A DNA stretch of 5,658 nt from positions 1 to 5,658 of the forward strand of contig JAZKIX010000185.1 in NCBI GenBank assembly GCA_040384645.1, given 5' to 3'. This document shows, in pieces, positions 1-5,435 of this stretch. The position numbers and the translations under genes were made by a program. The notes under the pieces are model-generated. The model did no database searches, was not told the origin of the DNA, and saw only the letters and a program-made list of their open reading frames with translations. Every line of letters starts with the position of its first letter. The stretch's first letter is position 1. Source of the stretch: JAZKIX01 sp040384645. GTDB taxonomy: Bacteria; Pseudomonadota; Gammaproteobacteria; Burkholderiales; Burkholderiaceae_D.

Positions 1-1401
1 CGTCGGCAAAGAAGCACTCCAGTCGCCATAGATAAATCCGACTGGATGAAAATTCAGCATCAGCGGCAAGATCAAGAAGCTGCGCGAAGTGCCCAGCTCA
101 TCGCGCCACCAGCGCGGCAATTTATTGATGAAACCCGGCGCCTGTGCATCTTCGACAAAAATCATTTTATCGTTTGCCAGCGCAGCGTGAAAAACATCCG
201 GCTGATAGGCGTCATTGAACTTCAAGCGCGGCAACATTTCTTCCGCGCCTTCACCAAAAGACATGCGGGCAATATATTTACCTTCATCGTGATGGCGCAA
301 GAATGCAATCGCGCGGTTCAAACCCAGCCCCTGATAAACCGTCTCCAACGCTACTGTCATCAACTGTCCGGTATTGTTCGTGGCAACACCGTCGCCCATG
401 TCGCCGACCCCGCGTTTGAGTATCTTGATCGAATCTGCCGGCTTGCCCAATGGCAGTTGCAACTGTTCTTTCGCATCGTCCGCAGGTGCGCCTTCCTGCT
501 CGATCAATATCTCTTCTGCCGCAACCTTCTGCGCAATCTCGATCGCTTGCAAAACAAATTCGGGTTCGAGTCCCAGCATCTCGGCGTAATTTTCTGCAAT
601 GCTCGCCAAACCGCGAACAGCCGTATCGCCGTCATTACACAAGACTCCAGCACAACGTGTCGACATCGTCGAAACCGCCGCCAGCCATTCGGTGTGCTCC
701 AAAGGTTCGTGCGAAACGCCAGGCTCGATACGCGGCGGCATGTCTTTCAAACTTTCGACCAGGCCATTCGGCAAACCCCAACGCTTGCCGATCAGTCGGC
801 CGATTTCATCGAGTTCTAGCCCGAGAACTTCTCGCGTTGCTTCATTTTCCGGAATATTTTTTTCCACAAGCAATGCCTGCACCTGCGCCCATTGCTCAGG
901 CAAATAGAAGGACACCATCAATCGTCCCAGCGAATGCAGTATCGAGCAAACGACGGCTTCTTCCGTATCGCGCTGTGGCGATGACGATGCGACTTGGCGT
1001 GCAATTTGTCCGGCCAGTACAGCCTTGCCCATTTCGTTGCGGGTATTCGATGTATCCGGCGAAGCGGCGGCCAATCCGTCTATCAGTTTTAAACCCAGCG
1101 CCAAATGCCCTATGGTTTCGGTACCCAGCACAATCACTGCTTTTGAAACGGTATTGATACCTTGTCCGAACGCTGAATACATGGCGCTATTCGCCAGACG
1201 CAACACGCGTTGCGTCAAAGTCGGGTCGGACAACACCGTTTTGGTCATGTTGAATTCGCGCTCATCATCGCCATGCATGGCGCCGACGATCGCCGTGACC
1301 ACCTTGGAAAAACCAGGCATGTCACCGCGTTGCCGTACTCGCGTCCACAGCAATTCCAGTGTCTTGTCAGATAGCGAGGATGGGCTGATTTGTGTCGTCA
1401 T
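1..1401 (-). CDS. HDOD-domain signalling protein with GAF-like C-terminal region (partial, C-terminus off window)
   Basis: I translated this frame by hand: it is open from an ATG at 1401 to the window edge, giving 467 residues without a stop. Residues about 27-230 form an HDOD domain (the non-catalytic relative of HD phosphohydrolases): a MPGF segment at 28-31, then DPTLTQRVLRLANSAMY (60-75), an AVIVLGTETIGHLALGLKL stretch, and ILHSLGRLM (154-162), where His156 is followed by Ser rather than the Asp of true HD enzymes. From about residue 340 a GAF-like region begins (NNTGQLMTVALETVY, then GLGLNRAIAFLR and, near the edge, HPVGFIYGDW). Between them lies a helical, charged linker. HDOD proteins are generally regulatory scaffolds in signal transduction, without a known reaction; the ligand of this GAF-like region is unknown. 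The gene starts 25 bases after the GGDEF-EAL gene stop, so co-transcription is likely. No strong Shine-Dalgarno precedes the ATG (only AACAAG). The last visible residues are SASLPT; the true end is not seen. Confidence 0.9.
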   Translation of the reverse strand, partial: MTTQISPSSLSDKTLELLWTRVRQRGDMPGFSKVVTAIVGAMHGDDEREFNMTKTVLSDPTLTQRVLRLANSAMYSAFGQGINTVSKAVIVLGTETIGHLALGLKLIDGLAAASPDTSNTRNEMGKAVLAGQIARQVASSSPQRDTEEAVVCSILHSLGRLMVSFYLPEQWAQVQALLVEKNIPENEATREVLGLELDEIGRLIGKRWGLPNGLVESLKDMPPRIEPGVSHEPLEHTEWLAAVSTMSTRCAGVLCNDGDTAVRGLASIAENYAEMLGLEPEFVLQAIEIAQKVAAEEILIEQEGAPADDAKEQLQLPLGKPADSIKILKRGVGDMGDGVATNNTGQLMTVALETVYQGLGLNRAIAFLRHHDEGKYIARMSFGEGAEEMLPRLKFNDAYQPDVFHAALANDKMIFVEDAQAPGFINKLPRWWRDELGTSRSFLILPLMLNFHPVGFIYGDWSASLPT

Positions 1402-1426
1402 GAATCGATTCTTGTTGCGTCGCAGA

Positions 1427-3169
1427 TTAATGTTGTAGTGCAGCCGTATCTGCTTTCAGAATATCGATCAAGGTGTCCGGTAACTCAGGAAAACCGGTAT
1501 GAAAACCTTGAATCAGAGTGCAACCTTGTGCCGATAAAAATTCCAGTTGCTTTTCGTTTTCAACACCTTCCGCCACAGTCAGCAAACTCAAATGATTCGC
1601 CAGACTGAGGATAACGTTGCAGATGGCAGCATCCTTGACGGAGGCCGGCAAATCCTTGATGAAGGTGCGATCAATTTTAAGTGCCGCAATCGGAAAGCGC
1701 TTCAGGTAAATCAGCGACGAATAACCGGTACCAAAATCATCAATCGCAATGCGTACGCCACGCTCTGCAATTTTCGTCAGCAACAACTCCGCATGCTCAG
1801 GGTCAGACATCAAAATACCCTCGGTAATCTCGAGCAAAAGTTGATGTCCCTTGACCCCCGACAGCTTGAGCGCATCGTCCATCATTTTGAGGAACTGATC
1901 ATTACGGAATTGACGCGGACTGACATTGACCGATACGTAGAGTTGCCGACCTGCGATTTCTTCAAAGCGCTTCAGTTGTACACAGGCCGATTTCAAGGCC
2001 CACGCACCAAGCAGATTGATCAAGCCATTGTCTTCCGCCATTGGAATAAATTGACTCGGGGGAACCAGCCCGCTATCCGGCCGCATCCAGCGCATCAATG
2101 CTTCGAATCCCATGATTTGACGTGTGCGTGCATCAACGATAGGTTGATAGTGCAACAGAAATTCGCCATTCCTGACCGCTTCGAACATGGCCGCTTCCAT
2201 CGACACATCATGCTCGATCTGATTGAAGGCGGCCTCGTTGTATATGATGCAGCGTGCCTTGCCGGTTTCCTTCGCGCGGTACATGGCGGTATCGGCATGT
2301 GCGAGTAATTTGACTTCGCTATCCCCATGCACAGGATAAACCGCAGCGCCTATGGAGGTACTCACATACAAGGCGTTGCCATTGATCTCAAACGGCAGCT
2401 GGATGGCTGAAATCATCCGGCGTGCGACATTTTGAATTTCCACTTCATCGACAGCACCAGGCAGCACAGCCACAAATTCATCGCCGCCGACTCGTGCCAG
2501 CGTATCGACATCGCGCAAGGTTTCGCGCAGACGTTTGGCCGCGATGCGCAGCAGTGCATCGCCGACCGGATGACCCAATGCGTCATTCACTTTCTTGAAT
2601 CCATCGAGATCCAGCGCAATGACAGTGAACCCGATATTGGTGCGACGCGATTGCGCAATCGTCATTCTCAAACGATCTGCCAGCAAGGTACGATTAGGCA
2701 AATTGGTCAGCTCATCGTGCGTTGCCATGTGACGCAAACGCTCTTCAGTTTTTTGCTGGCTGGAAATATCACGCCCGGCCACGACAATTTCGATCTCGGT
2801 AGTTTCTGTAGAGTAAGCAAGCATCTGCAACTCGAACCAGAGGATGGCCGCTTGCGTTGTTATGCGCACACTAACGCGCGTGACTTCAAGGGAGTGCACA
2901 GTTTGCCGCAGCGCCGCTTCAATCGCATGACGATCCGACAGACGCACCATTTCACACAGATTGCTGCCGACCAGCTTTATATCGCGCCCGAGGGCATCCG
3001 CTGCGCGCGCGCTGGCAAACAGGATTTCACCATGCGTGTTGAGCCGCAACACAATTTCGCCAGCAACTTCCATCAAGCTGGAGAGCTGGTTGTTATGGTG
3101 TTCGTTACGCTTTGGCAACATATTTAAAACGGCTAGGGTTTGGCTGAGGCTTAGCAAATGTCTTTGCAC
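1427..3169 (-). CDS. PAS-GGDEF-EAL cyclic di-GMP cyclase/phosphodiesterase
   Basis: A 580-residue soluble signalling protein with no transmembrane segment. An N-terminal PAS-like sensor (about 29-137, ending GRDIS) leads into a GGDEF domain (about 145-310) with intact GGDEF at 228-232 and an inhibitory I-site R219-x-x-D222 exactly five residues before it. An EAL domain (about 325-570) follows. It has E356-A-L, N415 in SVNVS, E447 in LEITE, D477-D478 in DDFGTGYSS, K498 in LKID, E534 in AEGVE and Q554 in QGF. These match the metal- and substrate-binding residues of active EAL phosphodiesterases, so both making cyclic di-GMP from GTP and hydrolysing it to pGpG are possible. Which activity dominates cannot be told from sequence. 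The chosen start is a GTG with only GAAAA just upstream; an in-frame ATG at 3121 (residue 17) lacks a clear Shine-Dalgarno too, so the N-terminus is uncertain. The gene is first in a likely two-gene operon with the HDOD gene. Confidence 0.95.
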   Translation of the reverse strand: MQRHLLSLSQTLAVLNMLPKRNEHHNNQLSSLMEVAGEIVLRLNTHGEILFASARAADALGRDIKLVGSNLCEMVRLSDRHAIEAALRQTVHSLEVTRVSVRITTQAAILWFELQMLAYSTETTEIEIVVAGRDISSQQKTEERLRHMATHDELTNLPNRTLLADRLRMTIAQSRRTNIGFTVIALDLDGFKKVNDALGHPVGDALLRIAAKRLRETLRDVDTLARVGGDEFVAVLPGAVDEVEIQNVARRMISAIQLPFEINGNALYVSTSIGAAVYPVHGDSEVKLLAHADTAMYRAKETGKARCIIYNEAAFNQIEHDVSMEAAMFEAVRNGEFLLHYQPIVDARTRQIMGFEALMRWMRPDSGLVPPSQFIPMAEDNGLINLLGAWALKSACVQLKRFEEIAGRQLYVSVNVSPRQFRNDQFLKMMDDALKLSGVKGHQLLLEITEGILMSDPEHAELLLTKIAERGVRIAIDDFGTGYSSLIYLKRFPIAALKIDRTFIKDLPASVKDAAICNVILSLANHLSLLTVAEGVENEKQLEFLSAQGCTLIQGFHTGFPELPDTLIDILKADTAALQH

Positions 3170-3184
3170 TTTTCATTAATTGTT

Positions 3185-3197
3185 TTTGTGACACAAA
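3185..3197. repeat. Perfect 13-base palindrome TTTGTGACACAAA (operator-like)
   Basis: TTTGTG and CACAAA are exact reverse complements around a single central A. With a one-base loop it cannot form a useful RNA hairpin, so a protein-binding site is the more natural reading. It lies 15 bases upstream of the GTG start of the GGDEF-EAL gene and just downstream of the predicted transcription start. It is not a CRP site, which needs TGTGA and TCACA six bases apart. Confidence 0.4.
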
Positions 3198-3200
3198 TAC

Positions 3201-3213
3201 TCTTGATACAAGA
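3201..3213. repeat. 13-base palindrome TCTTGATACAAGA (operator-like)
   Basis: Five-base arms TCTTG and CAAGA flank ATA. Its centre is 16 bases from the centre of the palindrome at 3185-3197, and its outer edge coincides with the predicted start of transcription of the GGDEF-EAL gene. The TTGAT inside resembles one half of an FNR site, but the second half (ATCAA at the right spacing) is absent. Confidence 0.35.
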
Positions 3214-3219
3214 ACATGA

Positions 3220-3248
3220 ATGCTAAATACAGGAAGTTGAATTGTTAA
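3220..3248 (-). promoter_or_regulatory. Candidate sigma-70 promoter for the GGDEF-EAL/HDOD unit
   Basis: On the minus strand TTAACA (3248-3243, five of six to the -35 consensus) is followed after exactly 17 bases by TAGCAT (3225-3220, four of six to the -10). Transcription would start near 3213, leaving a leader of about 44 bases to the GTG at 3169 or about 92 to the ATG at 3121. It is the best pair I found in the AT-rich region, but such regions give chance matches easily. Confidence 0.4.
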
Positions 3249-3345
3249 ATCTCATTAACTTGATTCTCAAATCTTAATGCAGCAAAAACGAAATGAATAG
3301 AAAAGATTGCAGTAATAAAAATAAAAAATCACATTTGCACTATTT

Positions 3346-3358
3346 TCATGCGCCATGA
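3346..3358. repeat. 13-base inverted repeat TCATG-CGC-CATGA
   Basis: Five-base arms separated by three bases, upstream of the predicted GGDEF-EAL promoter, by about 100 bases. No regulator is recognised, and a single repeat of this size is expected by chance in AT-rich DNA. Confidence 0.2.
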
Positions 3359-3380
3359 TATTAGCGACATAACAAAGGGA

Positions 3381-3408
3381 TGTTAAATAACAACATTTCC
3401 AAATGGAA
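3381..3408. repeat. Pair of 12-base palindromes, TGTTAAATAACA and TTCCAAATGGAA
   Basis: Two inverted repeats of the same shape (five-base arm, AA, five-base arm) sit at 3381-3392 and 3397-3408, four bases apart, with centres 16 bases apart. They share the central AAAT but not the arms. They lie at the junction between AT-rich and normal-composition DNA. Function unknown. Confidence 0.3.
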
Positions 3409-3502
3409 TTTCACCAGCGGCAATCGCCTTCGTACAAATTTATCGCTGCAGGCATGTGCGCAGAGCAATTACTGGTCGGAGCATGTCGATAATTACGCGC
3501 AT

Positions 3503-3532
3503 AAAAAAACCCGATGCGGGTTAGACATCGGG
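3503..3532 (-). terminator. Rho-independent terminator of the MFS-ssb unit
   Basis: Read on the minus strand, a seven-base-pair G+C-rich stem (CCCGATG / CATCGGG, loop of nine) begins 30 bases after the ssb stop and is followed directly by seven T residues. This is a classical intrinsic terminator. An alternative nested hairpin AACCCG-ATG-CGGGTT is possible. Read on the plus strand the same stem is followed by CTTTGTTT, so weaker termination in that direction is possible as well. Confidence 0.88.
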
Positions 3533-3562
3533 CTTTGTTTGCATATCCTGTTTAGGTAACCC

Positions 3563-4054
3563 TTAAAACGGAATGTCGTCATCCATATCGTTAAAATTGG
3601 ATGCTGCAGGTTTGGCTGCAGGGCGCGCTGCGCTGCTAGCGCCACCAGAACTTTGACGCGGCGCCGGAGCACTGCTGCCGTAGTCGTCATCCATGGATGC
3701 GCTGCCGCCGCCAGCACCAGGACGTCCGCCCAGCATTTGCATTGTGTCGGCGATGATTTCTGTCGTGTAGCGTTCGACGCCGTCTTTATCTGTCCATTTG
3801 CGTGTTTGCAAACGGCCTTCGATATAAACCGACGAACCTTTTTTCAAATACTGGCCGGCGATCTCTGCCAGCTTGCGATAGAAGGTGATGCGATGCCATT
3901 CAGTAACTTCTTTTTTGTCGCCGCTGTTCTTGTCTTTCCAGCTTTCCGTCGTAGCAACGGCCACGTTGGTAACGGCTTCGCCGTTTGGCATATAGCGTGT
4001 TTCAGGATCGCGGCCCAGATTGCCGACGATGATGACTTTATTAACTGATGCCAT
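3563..4054 (-). CDS. ssb: Single-stranded DNA-binding protein
   Basis: SSB coats single-stranded DNA during replication, recombination and repair and recruits partner proteins through its acidic C-terminal tip. The 163-residue product starts MASVNKVIIVGNLGRDPE, the typical opening of the OB-fold (about 1-110). It keeps the DNA-stacking aromatic positions (W39, W53, F58, W87) and H54, next to W53 as in E. coli SSB. A Gly/Ala/Ser/Pro-rich disordered linker (about 111-154) leads to MDDDIPF at 157-163, the conserved partner-binding tail. Length is normal for bacteria. The start is fixed by GGAG at 4066-4063, eight bases before the ATG at 4054. The frame is open further upstream, but that stretch overlaps the transporter gene and does not resemble SSB. 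The gene follows the transporter's stop by 14 bases, so the two are probably transcribed together, and a strong terminator follows. Confidence 0.98.
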   Translation of the reverse strand: MASVNKVIIVGNLGRDPETRYMPNGEAVTNVAVATTESWKDKNSGDKKEVTEWHRITFYRKLAEIAGQYLKKGSSVYIEGRLQTRKWTDKDGVERYTTEIIADTMQMLGGRPGAGGGSASMDDDYGSSAPAPRQSSGGASSAARPAAKPAASNFNDMDDDIPF

Positions 4055-4062
4055 TAAATTTT

Positions 4063-4066
4063 CTCC
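4063..4066 (-). promoter_or_regulatory. Shine-Dalgarno site of ssb, directly after the transporter stop codon
   Basis: On the minus strand the transporter's TAA (4071-4069) is followed by TC and then GGAG, with an eight-base spacer to the ssb ATG. Ribosomes finishing the transporter gene would sit over this site, so translational coupling is plausible. It also decides the ssb start against the longer open frame. Confidence 0.85.
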
Positions 4067-4068
4067 GA

Positions 4069-5298
4069 TTAAACTACGGCAGCCTGAACCTGACTGCGGC
4101 GCGGTACGTTTTTCATATTGGCAGCAATTATAAGCCACGCTACCGTTAACACTGCACCCAAAACAAAGACAGACGCGCCACCTGCGTGCTGCGTCAACCA
4201 ACCACCCAACGCACCACCACAAAACAAACCGAGCGCCTGCAGTGTGTTATAGACGCCCAAAGCTGCACCTTTGCTCGCCGCCGGCGCAATGCGCGACACC
4301 AATGAGGGCTGGCTGGCTTCAAGAATATTGAAGGCGATAAAAAATGCCAGCAACAGCGTAACCAACCACGACCAGTGCACCTTCGTTTGCGATAGCACCA
4401 ACCACATACCTATCTGGACCAGCAATAATAAAGCAATCGCGCCGACAAAAACCTGTTTCGACTTGCCACGCTTTTCACCAATGAAAATCGGCGGCAGCAT
4501 GAAAATGAAAGAGGCGACAACGACAGGCAGGTAGATTTTCCAGTGCTCGGCCAACGGCAAATTGCCAAACTTGAGCAGCACAGACGGCACCACAACAAAC
4601 ATCGCCATTTGCGTCACATGCAAGGCAAACACGCCATAGTTAAGCCGCATCAATTCGCCATTGGCCAGCACTTCGCGTATCGAGGAACGCCCAGGCGGCA
4701 AAGCGGGTGCGGCAGGGACTATATATATAACCACCAGAATTGCCAGCACGGACAAGATGCCGGTCAGCGCAAAAATGCCGCCCATGCCGATTGCCTGATA
4801 CAACAAGGGGGAAATCACCAGCGAGCCGGCAAACGTCAGACCGATGGAGCCACCGACCATCGCCATCGCCTTGGTGCGATGCTCTTCTCTGGTTGAATCT
4901 GCAATGAAAGCGGTCACTGCGGCAGAAATGGCGCCGGCGCCCTGCACCGCTCGACCGATAATGACCCAAACGATGGTGTCAGCAGCAGCGGCAATAAAGG
5001 AGCCAAGCGCAAACAGAATCAGGCCGATGATGATGACGCGCTTGCGCCCGTATTTATCCGAAGCAATGCCAAACGGGATTTGTCCGAACGATTGCGTCAA
5101 TCCGTAAATCCCCAAAGCCAAACCAACCAGCGTCGCGCTGTCACCGCCCGGCAAACCTTTTGCATGGACTGAAAATACCGGCAGGATCAGGAAAAGGCCC
5201 AGCATCCGCAAGCCGAAAATCGACGCAAGCGAAGTACTGGCGCGAATTTCATCGCGGCTCATGCGGCTACTGACGTCGTTTGAAGAGTTGGATGACAT
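4069..5298 (-). CDS. MFS transporter, YajR-like, lacking the C-terminal YAM domain
   Basis: An inner-membrane major facilitator superfamily carrier of 409 residues with about 12 hydrophobic segments. The substrate is unknown; the proton-driven efflux often proposed for this group is inference. Near the N-terminus comes RMLGLFLILPVF (31-42), then GIYGLTQ (63-69), QIPFG (73-77) and the superfamily motif A, D81-K-Y-G-R-K-R87, in the loop between helices 2 and 3. Next are GRAVQGAGAISAAV (115-128) and TREEHRTKAMA (136-146). AEHWKIYLPVV (250-260) and KQVFV (281-285) lie in the second half. These blocks closely resemble E. coli YajR as I recall it. That protein carries an extra C-terminal cytoplasmic domain; here the protein ends soon after the last helix with MKNVPRRSQVQAAVV. 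The ATG at 5298 is chosen although no Shine-Dalgarno is visible: the alternatives are a TTG at 5319 and an ATG at 5262, neither better. The gene is first in the unit with ssb. Confidence 0.93.
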   Translation of the reverse strand: MSSNSSNDVSSRMSRDEIRASTSLASIFGLRMLGLFLILPVFSVHAKGLPGGDSATLVGLALGIYGLTQSFGQIPFGIASDKYGRKRVIIIGLILFALGSFIAAAADTIVWVIIGRAVQGAGAISAAVTAFIADSTREEHRTKAMAMVGGSIGLTFAGSLVISPLLYQAIGMGGIFALTGILSVLAILVVIYIVPAAPALPPGRSSIREVLANGELMRLNYGVFALHVTQMAMFVVVPSVLLKFGNLPLAEHWKIYLPVVVASFIFMLPPIFIGEKRGKSKQVFVGAIALLLLVQIGMWLVLSQTKVHWSWLVTLLLAFFIAFNILEASQPSLVSRIAPAASKGAALGVYNTLQALGLFCGGALGGWLTQHAGGASVFVLGAVLTVAWLIIAANMKNVPRRSQVQAAVV

Positions 5299-5326
5299 GG
5301 CAAACAGGAAATAGAACAAAAGCGGT

Positions 5327-5356
5327 TTTACGACCAGCTTTAAAACCCGTTATAGT
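5327..5356 (+). promoter_or_regulatory. Candidate promoter for uvrA
   Basis: TTTACG (5327-5332, four of six to the -35) is followed after 18 bases by TATAGT (5351-5356, five of six to the -10). Transcription would start near 5363, about 73 bases before the uvrA ATG. A TTGACC at 5364-5369 is a better -35 by itself, but no acceptable -10 lies 16-18 bases beyond it. The -10 overlaps that of the divergent transporter promoter. Confidence 0.35.
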
Positions 5357-5380
5357 AGCAGGTTGACCCGTTTTAACCCG
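5340..5380. repeat. Repeats in the uvrA/MFS divergent promoter: TTAAAAC inverted pair and three ACCCG copies
   Basis: TTAAAAC (5340-5346) and GTTTTAA (5370-5376) are exact seven-base inverted repeats with 23 bases between them, enclosing the overlapping -10 elements. ACCCG occurs at 5345, 5366 and 5376 in the same orientation, and the first two copies extend to ACCCGTT. The steps of 21 and 10 bases place all three on the same face of the helix. No known operator is recognised. Confidence 0.4.
5349..5377 (-). promoter_or_regulatory. Candidate promoter for the MFS-ssb unit
   Basis: On the minus strand TATAAC (5354-5349) matches five of six -10 bases. A weak GTTAAA (5377-5372, three of six) lies 17 bases upstream. 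Transcription would start near 5342, giving a leader of about 44 bases to the ATG at 5298. The -10 is convincing; the -35 is not, so an activator may be needed. Confidence 0.4.
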
Positions 5381-5435
5381 CTCCAAACCTTCAAAAAAGG
5401 CCAGGGGCACCGGAAAAGCCTAGCTGAAAGAGTGA

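Larger units (their letters stand above)
3170..3562. other. Intergenic region between ssb and the GGDEF-EAL gene
   Basis: These 393 bases hold no convincing gene. Counted by eye, 3181-3400 is about 29% G+C while 3411-3500 is about 52%, a sharp change. The AT-rich part contains A-runs (3284-3288, 3317-3321, 3323-3328), a promoter-like pair reading toward the GGDEF-EAL gene and five short palindromes. The other part contains a 29-codon plus-strand ORF (3403-3492) and the ssb terminator. Confidence 0.8.

Noticed and set aside
46..819. Long plus-strand open frame opposite the HDOD gene, and similar long ones at 1547-2308, 2432-3127, 3653-4048 and 4543-4896.
   Set aside because: Each is in exact codon register with the real minus-strand gene, so its openness only means that gene rarely uses TTA, CTA and TCA. 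Their protein sequences show no recognisable domain.
3201..3216. FNR/Anr-type site suggested by TTGAT at 3203.
   Set aside because: The second half-site is missing at the required four-base spacing.
3420..3487. Minus-strand mini-ORFs of 13-14 codons in the ssb-GGDEF spacer.
   Set aside because: Very short, without ribosome-binding sites, and downstream of the ssb terminator in that direction with no promoter seen.
4055..4222. 56-residue N-terminal extension of SSB in the same open frame.
   Set aside because: It overlaps the transporter gene, is not SSB-like, and the ATG at 4054 has a well-placed GGAG and the conserved SSB N-terminus.
4720..4729. Alternating TA run that looks like a -10 element or simple repeat.
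   Set aside because: It lies inside the transporter gene and encodes the hydrophobic VIYIVP end of a membrane helix in frame.
5299..5312. LexA box suggested by CTGT on the minus strand.
   Set aside because: The bases eight positions further read TCAT, not ACAG.
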